This document shows, in pieces, positions 44,203 to 55,026 of a stretch of 64,000 nucleotides of DNA (within the stretch, counting starts at the first letter, position 1; the number at the start of each line of letters is the position of its first letter). Both the position numbers and the translations under genes were made by a program. The notes beneath the pieces are model-generated. The model was not told where the DNA came from. It worked only from the letters and a program-made list of their open reading frames with translations, and ran no database searches. Origin of the DNA: Lathyrus oleraceus (Eukaryota > Streptophyta > Magnoliopsida > Fabales > Fabaceae); assembly GCF_024323335.1 (NCBI RefSeq), contig NC_066580.1, forward strand, positions 142,156,188-142,220,187, written 5' to 3'.

Positions 44203-47200
44203 TTCATTTCTCAGCATTTCTAACCCTAGACTCAGCAGCCACAAGCACAGAACTCTCTCTACTCTCAAATCACCATTTTTCACCAAATTGATTTTCTGCA
44301 CAAAACCTTGAAAACCTTCGAGTAACCCTTCATTGTTCCTTCACTAGGACAACTTTAGGAAGCTTTTTGAACCTCCATTCCCCTACTGTAAAGCCTGTTC
44401 TTGCTCTGTTTCCCTCGAGCTCCAACTATGGCAAAACATGAGTTGAGTATTTTCCAGCATGGTTGAGCCAAGTTCTTCAAGATTCCATCAATACCAAGCA
44501 TTGTGTTCATCCGTTTGCACTGGAATCATTCAATACAACACTGCATCTCCATTTCTTCAAGTACAAGTAAAATTTCGACCAACTCTTTTCTTAAAATAAT
44601 GCCATGCCATGTGTAGTGTCTACCTTGTTGAGTATTGTGTAGCTTGAATCATGTGAATTGGTGAACCATGCTGTGATTAATCTTGTTTTTCATTTTTGTG
44701 TATAGATGCATTTTTCCTCGATTTGGTTTGATCATGATAAATTAGAGGAAATGGACACCACATCTGTATTGTGTATTGTTTGATGATGCTATTTGTATGC
44801 TTGATTGCTGTTCCTGGAATTTTTTGTTCTTGGTCGAATGCATTGATGATGATGAATGCTTACTGCAGTTTAGGAAACCCTGTCCAGAAGTTCCCTTGCT
44901 TGTCTTGGTTTGTTGCTCATGATGTGTTTGCATGAGGAGTACTCTTAATTGCCCTGCTGTGTGATTGATGCAATTCGATTTTTTTGTTTTGATGATGAAC
45001 TTGGTTGATAAACATGAATGCTGATGTTGTTGAAACCCTGTTATTTTCTTCCAGAAATCATGCTTTTATGTTGCATGAACATTGGCTGTTGTTGTTGCTC
45101 ATGTTGCATGATACATTTCGATGCCATGCTGTTGTGATTGTTTGATAGAAACTGGTTTATTTGATGTTGTTTGCATGAACCATGGCTGTTAGAAACCCTA
45201 GGGTTTATGCATGAAAACCCAGAATTTGAACTTGGTTGGCCGAGTTTACTGTTCTATTGGTGAGGACCAATAGGAACATTTCATTTCCTTTGCTTATGCT
45301 GTGCGTTTTGTTTAAGTAAGTTGATATTTACACAAATGCCATCGTTGACCACTTGTTTGACCCCATATGCCATGCCTTTTGTTCATATTGCATCCAAATA
45401 TCACTCAACTTCATAAATTCATTTCTCTTTCACATTTCATCCAAAAATTATGAAATTTTCTCCTCATGTTCATGAATGTGTCCTCTATTTTATGGTGAAT
45501 TTTAATTAATTTTCCATTGGCTGGATTTTAATTGATAATTATTTTCTTGACATGTATGCAAAACTGGTACATCTTACCATTTCAATTGTGAAATATTCAT
45601 GTTGTACCCTATGAGCCTGAAATTTTTTGTGATGAAACTAGACACATTGACCTTTGTTTCCATGTAGAGTTTATACATTTCTCATTTGTGGTTTGCTAGA
45701 TATGAATTTTTGAACTAGGGTGTGACAATTTGTGTCCCACCAATGATATGCAAATGTATGATTTTTGTTCACATGCTTCCTTGCATCCAAATGACTCCAA
45801 ATTTTGCATGAATCATCTATCACATGTCTAGTTTGTATATGAATTTTCTTGGAATTAATCATGCTGTTTTCCATTTGATTGAGAATTTTCTTCCATATGT
45901 GGTCATTTGTTGACTTTTTGTGCTATGCCTTGCCAAATCTTTTGTGAAATCCTCAAATCTTATTGTATGATCATGAAATTTCATATGTGATAACTAGACA
46001 TCTCAAGCTTTGCATTGGTGTTAATCTCATTCATTTCTCTTCTGTTTTCAAATTGATATGATTTTTTGAAGTTGACCCATGCTTGTTGACTTTCACCATG
46101 CTTACTTAAATTTGATTTGACTTCATGATTTTACTTGACTGCCTTCCTCTCATCCAAATGCCATGAAATTTTACATGTATACCATGTTAGATGTTAGGAT
46201 TGAGTTTGATTTATTTCATAATTTTTGAGATTGTTTGAGTTGACTTTTGAATGAAGTCTTTGCTGTTGACTTTTGTATGCTTCTCTTGCCATGCTTTGCA
46301 TCCTTTTGCATATGAAATGACCATGATGCATGATATAATTATGAATCCAATTGAGAATGCTTCTTGAATGTTTAGACTTGGTTTGGGTTGACTTTTCCTT
46401 GCTGCCTTGACTTTTTCTTTCATCTTTGACCCTAGGCTAGTCCTAGTGGTCTTCTAAGCTTATGTTGAGTTCATCTGTTTCAGGTTAAGCACCAATGCCT
46501 TGAGGATCATTCAAATGTGTCTTAGTTTGATTGTTTAATGTGCTAACCTTTGTTTTGTAGGTGACTCATATGCTTGAGTTTTTGTGCCTCGCACAATTGA
46601 TCCCTCTGTGGTTGACTTTTGTTTATCCATTTGCCTTTGATTTTGACTGTTGAACTGTTTGCTAATAAGTTTGACTTTTTCAGGTACTTTAGTTGCCTAA
46701 GTTCTTTGAACTTGCTTGCTTTGCTATTTAGCATTTGCTTTGAGGTATAAACCTTTCTTCTTCATGTAGTCTGGAGACCCGGTCTGTTATTTGACCGGGC
46801 AAACTGTCTGAAGTCCTCCTTAAGAGGCAATGCCTGTGTGTGTTTATATTTGTCCTAAGCAGGAAAAGTCCTTCAAGTAAGGCAATTGGTGGAAGGTAGG
46901 GATAAGTAATCTATCCCCCACTATTCAGTGTGTCCTCTCTTTGCTCCCATTACATGGTTGAAGCAATGAGATAAATACCCAAGATCTAATCGAGTCAATA
47001 ATGTGGAGAGAGTTCCTACTTTCTGAACTCCCACACTTTCTTTGATGCTCTCTCTGATCTGAGATAGAAGCAATGAGGCACACCCCTCATCTCCTTTTCA
47101 TCTGCTTCACCTGAGCCCCTCAATGGCCAGGTTAAGAGCGACCTTCACCTATTACAGTGGACTTTCAAAGTCAAACCCTCTTGTGTGAGCCCCCATTGTT

Positions 47201-47359
47201 TTGGCTATAGAGTGTGCTGTTTGATATTCATGGATTGTTTGATTGCTTCATATGCACTTGCTTGCTTGTATGTTATGCATCTATCATCATCAATTGCCAT
47301 TAGTGCATGATCATATCATTTGTCTGTGTGACTTTTATCATTGTTGTTTGCCCATTGAG

Positions 47360-48040
47360 GACAATTGTAAGTCCATCCCTTTTGGCATTTGCTCCTATGA
47401 TATGGAAGGATAGAGTGCAAGACCTCATTGGTCACTCATATCTTCTGTTTTATCTGTTCGTATGTGAGGATACAGTTATAAGTCCCTGTAAGTTGGCATC
47501 TGTTATCCTGTGATCATAATTTGATCTGTTTGGTTTGTATGTGAGGTTGCAGTTATAAGTCCCTGTGAGTTGGCATCTGCTTTCCTGTGATCATAGTTTG
47601 TTCATCTGTTTGTGTGAGAGGTTGCAATTATAAGTCCCTGTAAGTTGGCATTTGCATTCCTGTGATCATATTGTTGCTTTTGTTCTTGTATGTGAGGATC
47701 CATTGTAAGTCCCTGTGATGTGGCATTGGATTTCCTAGGACCATACTGTGGAGTTAACCTAAGTCCAGATAGATTGGCAGTTGACTTCCATATTTCATCT
47801 CTGTTTTTCTTTTGAGGAGATTAGTGTAAGACCATTGAGTGGCATCTGATATCCATTTCTGTTTTAGGAGACTGGTGTAAATCCATCTATTGGTATCCGG
47901 TATCCGCTTTTATTTCTTTGCCTGTGGAGATTAGTGTAAGACCATTGAGTGGCTTCTGATATCCCATTTTGTTTTAGGAGATTGGTATAAGACCAGTGAT
48001 TGGCATCCGATATCCGCTTTTGCTTGCTTTGTTTGTTTGT
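47360..48040 (+). repeat. Degenerate 50-75 bp repeats inside solo LTR-C
   Basis: About ten copies of a unit with 'tataagtccctgtgagttggcatc' in the left half (47478, 47552, 47630, 47704) and 'gtgtaagaccattgagtggc' in the right half (47824, 47932), with intermediates at 47365, 47758, 47875 and 47984. Related words (CAATCAATGGACTTA on the plus strand) occur in the Ogre-5 LTR at 50990-51370 and in the Ogre-4 LTR at 33110-33235. Confidence 0.8.
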
Positions 48041-49027
48041 TATTATTAATTGCTATTCCAAAGGACACAATTGAATCATCTGCTATATGATTTCAAGAAG
48101 TGAACCTTCTAAGAAGTTTTACTATCCATCCTCATCCATTCATCATTCATTATGTCCTAGACTTTTCACACTATACCTTTTAAACTTGACATAAGTGTTG
48201 TGCAAACATCTTCATGTTTTCTAACTAAAAACCTGGACCCCAAGTCCTTGATTTTTTTTCAAACTTCATTTTCATAATACTTCTTTGAATCAATCCTAAT
48301 CATACTTTGACCTCATTTTCATAAACACAATCAATTAACTTCACTCATTCACTTGTTTTGGCTTTGTCCATTAATCTTTTCATGCATTAGCCATAGGCTT
48401 CAATTATCATTGTGGTTGATGTAAATCTTGCCTATCCTTAGTGAGTCGACAGTAAGACTTCCGTACTGAAAACAGGGTTAACCCCTCTAGTGCGTCGAAG
48501 CTATCCTCACATGGTGGATGTTGTTCTTGGTCGAGTGTTCTCCCATTGATAATGAAAAGCCTCAGTGCTTGTGTTTAAAACTGAATCCACCAACTTTTGG
48601 AAATCTTTTAGCCGAACTACGACGTTCTGATCCTTACCTTTGATGGAAGGTACGTAGGCAACGGGTTCATCCGTTCGAACCCAATACCCAATAAAAATGT
48701 ATATTCTTTTCTCATCATCCCAATCATGTTTGCACAACATTTATGTCATAACAAATAACAATATTTTACAACAAGTGTGAAAAGGGCTCCCTAGGAGTAC
48801 CTAGGACGTAGTGGGTGCCTAACACCTTCCCATTGCGTAATTTACCCCTTTCCCAGAATCTCTGATCTTTTTATTAGTTTTCTACGTGTAAAACTTCTTA
48901 GGCTTTTGTTCGCTTTTTAGCCAGTCCTTTGGATAAATAAAAGTGCGGTGGCGACTCGAAAATTTCAATGTATCTCTTAGCTTATGATTTAATCGATAGA
49001 TCATATAGCGACGAATACACCGCTACA

Positions 49028-49032
49028 GTGAG
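49028..49032 (+). repeat. Target duplication GTGAG, right of solo LTR-C
   Basis: Partner of 42886-42890. Confidence 0.9.
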
Positions 49033-49616
49033 GTAATGGGAAATCATCTTTTGGACTGGCTCTATTTAAATCCCGGTAATCGACACACATCCTGACTTTG
49101 CCATCCTTCTTCGGCACGGGAACAATGTTGGCCACCCACGGGGGATAATTGGTAACTGCCAGAAAACCCGCATCCAACTGCTTCTGAACCTCTTCCTTGA
49201 TCTTAACCGCCATATCAGGACTAGTTCTGCGCAGCTTCTGTTTCACCGAAGGACAATCTTCTTTGAGAGGTAGCCTGTGCACCACGATATCTGTATCCAA
49301 CCCAGGCATATCTTGATACGACCAGGTGAATATCTCCACATATTCTCTCAGCATCTCAATCAGCCCTCTCTTGACATCTTCCTTCAAAGCAGCCCCGATC
49401 TTGATCTCTCTTCTAGCGTCCTCAGTACCAAGGTTAATAATTTCCAACTCCTCCTGATGAGGTTGGATGACCCTTTCCTCCTGCTTCAATAATATGACCA
49501 GTTCTTTAGGGAGTTCACAATCTTCCTCACTCTCCTCTTCAGCTTGGTATATGGGATTATCGAAATCATACTGAGCCATAACAGAATTGTTTTTAATGGA
49601 GTCCGCAAGATCGATT
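49033..49616 (-). pseudogene. pol: Ogre-4 pol N-terminus (RT fingers and leader)
   Basis: Minus strand from the putative splice acceptor TGCAG (49621-49617): an acidic leader (ATG at 49579, MAQYDFDN; the frame is open further upstream to 49616), then LVKRGLIEMLREYVEIFTWSY-like region and MCVDYRDLNRASPKDDFPLPH. It stops at solo LTR-C; the rest of RT continues at 42885 and below. Confidence 0.9.
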
Positions 49617-49860
49617 CTGCATGTTTAATGCCTTATTTTAGAAAAGAGTCCAAAAAAGTCACAAAAAACGAAAAACATTGCCATTTTTTATTGTTTTGAA
49701 AATGAAAAGTAAAAACAGAAAGGCAGTGAGCACAAATTTGTTTGCAAAACGTCCTTTATTAATGATAATCATTTCAAAACATGATAAGGCCCTACAATGA
49801 ACCACTACGCCTTGGGCAGAACGTAAGGTTTTGTGCAGAATGAAAAAACAAAAGAAAATT
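49617..49860 (-). other. Ogre-4 spacer between protease and pol, probable intron
   Basis: About 240 bp, AT-rich, with stops in frame, ending in 'taaacatgcag'. In Ogre-type elements an intron between the protease and RT parts is established knowledge. Ogre-5 has the same layout. The donor could not be fixed. Confidence 0.5.
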
Positions 49861-49995
49861 ACTCTGTTTGAAGAGTAACTTGGACCACTTCTTCGGCTGT
49901 CCAATTGTTCACCCTCTCTCCTGGAGCACAAGGACGCACCCAGTTGTCCACATCATAGTCACTGTCACCATCTTCACTACTGGCTGCAAAGACGT
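49861..49995 (-). pseudogene. Ogre-4 protease-frame C-terminal tail
   Basis: Short coding-like stretch on the minus strand with WTAEEVVQVTLQ near its end; the analogous tail in Ogre-5 (62932-62768) is DVPTVIHKSA. Cut on the right by the Ogre-5 LTR, so the protease itself is not next to it in this window. Confidence 0.5.
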
Positions 49996-52900
49996 TGTAG
50001 TGGTGTATTCGTCACTTTATGATTTATTGATTAAATCAAAAGCAAAGCATACAAAGAATCGAGTCGCCACCGCACTTTTATTTATCCAAAGGAATGGCTA
50101 AAAAGCGAACAAAAGCCTAAGAAGTTTTACACATAGAAAACCAATGAAAAGATCAGAGATTTGAGTAAGGGGTTAATTACGCAATGGGAAGGTGTTAGGC
50201 ACCCAAAACGTCCTAGGTACTCCTAGGGAGCCCTTTTCACACTTATTGTACGAAATGTTATTTGTTTATGAAATATTTATTGTGCAAACATGGATTGAAG
50301 GGATGAGAAAAGAATATACAAGTTATTATTTTTGTGTTTGGATGGATAACCATTGCCTACGTACCTTTACAGGATCAAAACCTCGTAGTTCGGCTAAAAG
50401 ATTTCCAAAATATGAGTGGGTTCATTTTAAAACAAAAGCCCTAAGGTCTTTCGTTATCCACGAGAGAAAACTCAACCTTATACAAACAACAAGTCCACCA
50501 TGTGAGAAAAGCTTCAACTTGCTAGTGAGGGGTTAACCCTATAATAAGCAAGGAAGTCTTACAATTCAATCACTAAGGACAAAAGGTGAGATTAACATCA
50601 ACCAACTAGGATAAATCAAACCTATGGCTAATGTATGAAAACTTATCAAGAATGGACAAATCCAAAAAACAATTGAATGAGTGAAATTAACCAATTAGGA
50701 TTATTCACAAAAGATGGTCAAAGTATGATTAGAATTCAATTCAAAAGAAGTTTTATGAAAATGAAGTTTGAAAAATCAGAGGCTTAAGGCCTAGGTTTCT
50801 AATTTGAAAAGAAATGAAAATGTTTGCACAATATTTTTCAGGCTTTAGGTTAACATGCACATGGAGGTTTAAAGAAACACAAAGGTGGGAGGGTGAAGAA
50901 GTAAAACTTCTTAGATGTTCATCTCTTGAGATCATATGTAGATGATTCAAGTGATTCCTTTGGAATAGGCAACAATGCAAATAACAAATGAACAAAGTAA
51001 ATGGATACCGGATGCCAATCAATGGACTTATTCCAATCTCACAAAACAAAACATGGATACCAGATGCCAATCAATGGACTTACACCAATCTCCTAAAACA
51101 AAAAGAAACAATGATACCAGATGCCAATCAATGGACTTATACTAGTCTCACAGGAATGATCATAGGAAACAACTGCCAATAAATGGACTTACAATTGACT
51201 CCTCACAAGAACAAACAACAAATGCAATAAGCAAGAGGAAACAAGTTGCCAATAAATGGTCTTACACTCGACTCCAAGGAAAGGAATGCCAATCAATGGT
51301 CTTAGTTCCAAATCCCACCAGATCATAGGAAACAACTACCAATAAATGGACTTACAATTGACTCCTCAATGGACAAGCAAAGTGTCACAAAGATATGAAC
51401 AATGATCATGAAATGATATATAATTAATGATGATAAATGCACAAAGGGCACACTCAAGCAAATATGCAAAGATGAATCAAGTAAGCAAGCAAACAAGTCA
51501 ATTAGCACACACTATACACAATCAATTAGGCTCAATCAAGGTTAGGCTTTACAGCCAACTGGAATGGGGTAAATGTGCTCTTAACCCTAACATTGAGAGT
51601 TAGGGTGAATCAGATGAAATGGAGATGGGGGGTGTGCCTCATAGCTCTTATCCCTGGCCTGGGAGAGCTTTGAACAATAGAAAGTGTGGGAGTTCAGAAA
51701 GTTGGAACTCTTCTCCACAAATGATTTGACTCTATAAGATCTTGGGTTATTATTCACAATGCATCAACACATGGTGTGAGCAAAGTGAATGATACACTGA
51801 GTAGCAGGAGATGGATTACACATCTCTTTTATCTGCCAATTGCCTCATAAGAGGACTTTTCCTGCTTGGCACAAAAGATAAACAACCACAAGCATTGCCT
51901 CTTAAGGATGACTTCAGACAGGTGCCTACCAATAACAGTAGGTCTTCCAGACTACATGAAGATTAGATATTATACCTAAGTGGTTAAGAAATCAAGCAAA
52001 GCAAAGTTCAAATGAACTTAAAGCAACTTAAGTACCTGTGGAAACACTAAACAAATCAGTACAAGCTCAGACAATCAAACAACAATCAATAAGCAACAAA
52101 CAAACCCAATGTACAAAATGTGTAAGCCAAAATTCAAACTCAAATGAGTTAGAAACAACCTACAAAACACACAAATGTTAGTAATCAAAGGAAAACATCA
52201 ATGCTCAAATGGTGAAGCATCAACAACTATGGAACTTGGATGTGCAACCTGAAATCAAAGCTCAAATGTAAGCCACAAACCACTAGGTCAAAGCCTAGGG
52301 TCAAAGATGGAGAAAAAATTCAAAACAGGAGCTGAAATTTAACATGAATCAACTTCAATCACATCTTGACACATTCCAAAAGGTCTCACATCAATATCAT
52401 TAACCAAAAGCATTTCATGATCAAATGAAGTTCGAGACAATTTTAAAGCTCATATATGATCAACCAGAATGAAAAATCTCAATAAAATCAGAAATGATTC
52501 AAATAATTCCAACAAAATTCATGAGCAATCAAGACATTCATAATATGCATCACACAAAAAATCAGAATCATTGGACATCATTTGGCATGGCAAACTCATC
52601 ATACAAGTTGAACATCAAAAGGTGTGACACAAATTGTCACACCAAGTTAGCACAATCATAAAACAGAATTGGTAATTGATAAAAATGCCAAATCAAAACC
52701 AAAATGTCAAGCAATGCGTCTAGTTTCATCATGCAAAATTTCACAGTCATTGGATAAGAATCAAGCATTTCACAACATGATAACCAAGGCAAGGTCAAAT
52801 AAGGACACATGTTCAATCATTCTAGCACAAAATATTATCCAGCCAAGCACAACTTGTAAAATCATGATGACAAAAAACTAGAGAGAACAAGGATCAGAAT

Positions 52901-55013
52901 GCAAAAAACCTGGTAATTTTTGGATGCGTTTTCAAATTGATATGATTTTTTAAAGTTGAGAAAAAATTAAAAAAACAAGAGAAGCATAGCATGGAATATA
53001 TGGAGGGAAAAAAGAAAATGAATGAAGCATTTGAAATATTGCCACAGCTGGGAATCGAAACAAGTAGACTTTCAAATGTGGCGCTCAACCTAAACGACAC
53101 CGTATTGATCCAAACCCTAGCGCGCCAAAAGTTTCGTAGCTAAATTCAAAAAGTCGTAGCTAAATTGAAGCAGTTTCGTGGCTAATCTGGAAATGATGAA
53201 CATTCAAGGTTGAAGATGAAGATCATCATGATCTTCATCTGGATTTTCTAGAAAATAAAAAATGTGTCCAGAAATCATCCAAAATCATACCAATCGATTC
53301 ATCATGCAATGCACATTCAAGATCCATAATCATTTCAACATAAAACACCAAAACAAGCACGGATCGAAGAAATTAAAAGTCATCATCAAAACTTCAATCT
53401 ATCGTATCTCACTCAAAATAGCACCAATTTGCACGATTCAAAGCTCAGAATTACCAGCATGCTTAGATCTACAACATCATGGCAAGGAAATTAAAAAGTA
53501 AGAGATTCGATTTGTAACCTCTTGAAGAGCAGAAGTTGGAATCCACACGATCTGCAGCTTGTAATGCTTCAATTCTACTTTCCAATGCTTATGGAGTTGA
53601 TTGATGGAGAGAATGTAGTTCAAACACACTTGAATTCAACAGAATTTGAAATCACCATGAATGCTTCCATCTTCGAGTATGCTTCAATGTGGCTCCAATT
53701 GCTTCAATTCCACGTGCAAACTTGTTCAACAGAGGTTCAGGATCATGAATCCAGCATTTGCCAAGGCTTGGATGTGAAGAATTTGGAAGAAATTTTTGAG
53801 AGAAAAATTTGAGATTCTTGATCTAGATCTGAAAAATGAGTGCTAATTCCTGAAAACAGTTATGATTACTCTTATATATGCTATGCTAATGATGCTGTAA
53901 TCATGCTTAAGCCAAATGCTAATGAGATTAGTCAAGTTTTAAGGTGTATGTGCAAATTGGTTTTTCACCTCTATGCATGAAATGCATGTGTGAACAGTGC
54001 ACGAATTTGGTTCATTTTCACTTAAAATCAATTTTTGAAATCAATGGCAATGGCAAAAAGTTCAAACAATGCACAGAATTTGAATTTTGTGATTTCCCTC
54101 CAAAAAGCCAATGAATTAATAAGTTCTCATATGAAGACAATTCATGTAATGTGATGCATGATTTGGAAATTATAGGTCAAGAGGAGAAAAATGCAAAAAG
54201 AGCCACTCATTTTGGAGCTTTGGTTGAAAAGTTATGGCCATTTGAATCTTCAAGCATACTTTGCCATGATTTGATCATATCTCCTTAACCACACATGAGA
54301 AATTGATGATCTTGGAATTTTTGGAAATGGGAGAGAAAGATCTACAACTTTCATGTTCAGCGAAATTTATTTCATTTGAAGCTTTCTTGATGATGTAATT
54401 TGAAGTTGAAGTTGGTCCAAAACCTTTCCATTTTTGGAAAGTTCAAATTATAGGTCACTTGCTATTTTTGGAAAGTTTTGACTGCACCTCAAATTCTTCA
54501 ATGTGAGTGTTTGAAATGTCAAATGAGACCTGTTTGAACATGAATGAAGTATTTCTAATCACTTCCCACCTCCAAATCCACAATTGACTTTGCAGTTGAC
54601 TTTCTAGGCCTTCAGATGACTTGACAATGTTCTGATGAAATTCAAGCCTCTACCACTTGGGATTTTGCTTCAAAATAACATCATAGCTCATATGAACTCT
54701 TGTAAATGGTTGTGGGGTCCAAATCTCTAGAATGACCACCATCTATTGCTCAATGAATGCCTTGAATTGCCTTAACCTGTTAATGCTTCATCTGCAAGAC
54801 AAAGGTTAGATGACATATTTTTGTACTTTTGGTTAGTGATAAAAATAAAAGCAATGACATACAAATGCAAGGAATGCTTGGTGATCAAGAATCACTCTCA
54901 AAAAGATAACCCACCCAAAGGGAAGGAAGTAAGGTGTCCAATGATCCTTGAGGCAATGAAATGATATGATATGATGCTATGAGGGATCTTAGGGGCAAAA
55001 TTGGGGTCTTACA
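49996..55013 (-). mobile_element. 3' LTR of Ogre-5 (5018 bp)
   Basis: Minus strand TGTAAGACCCC...CACTACA, related to solo LTR-C. Contains PBS-like core at 50061-50069, repeats of the 'caatcaatggactta' type at 50990-51370, hairpin 51925-51942, inverted repeat near 52623, TATA box 53871-53878, conserved block near 54345. No gene. Confidence 0.9.
53871..53878 (-). promoter_or_regulatory. Probable TATA box of the Ogre-5 LTR
   Basis: Minus-strand TATATAAG in a context (followed by 'agtaatcata') resembling those of the Ogre-1 and Ogre-4 LTRs. Confidence 0.55.
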
Positions 55014-55026
55014 GATGCCCCTATTT
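55014..55026 (-). promoter_or_regulatory. Polypurine tract of Ogre-5
   Basis: Minus-strand AAATAGGGGCATC next to TGTAAGACCCC. It marks this LTR as the 3' one. Confidence 0.88.

Larger units (their letters stand above)
42891..49027 (+). mobile_element. Solo LTR-C of a Tat/Ogre-type element (6137 bp)
   Basis: TGTAAGACCCC...CGCTACA with perfect 5-bp duplications GTGAG and no internal region. TATA box TATAAAAG at 44195-44202; conserved block with CATGAAAGTTGAAGATCTT at 43558-43585; inverted repeat near 45718; hairpins at 46428-46451 and 46778-46799; PBS-like core TGGCGACTC at 48949-48957. Longer than the other LTRs, partly because of the repeat array at 47360-48040. No gene found; frames such as 48507-48740 are unsupported. 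Confidence 0.93.
32693..49995 (-). mobile_element. Ogre-4: decayed minus-strand Ogre-type element
   Basis: 3' LTR 36955-32693, polypurine tract, repeat-rich 3' region to 40085, pol remains 40086-42885, solo LTR-C (42891-49027), pol N-terminus 49033-49616, intron-like spacer, protease end up to 49995 where Ogre-5 is inserted. Dual RNase H domains and the intron-like gap put it in the Ogre/Tat group. It is inserted in the chromovirus gag. At least two nonsense changes, one frameshifting deletion and loss of the integrase C-terminus show it is inactive. Confidence 0.9.
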
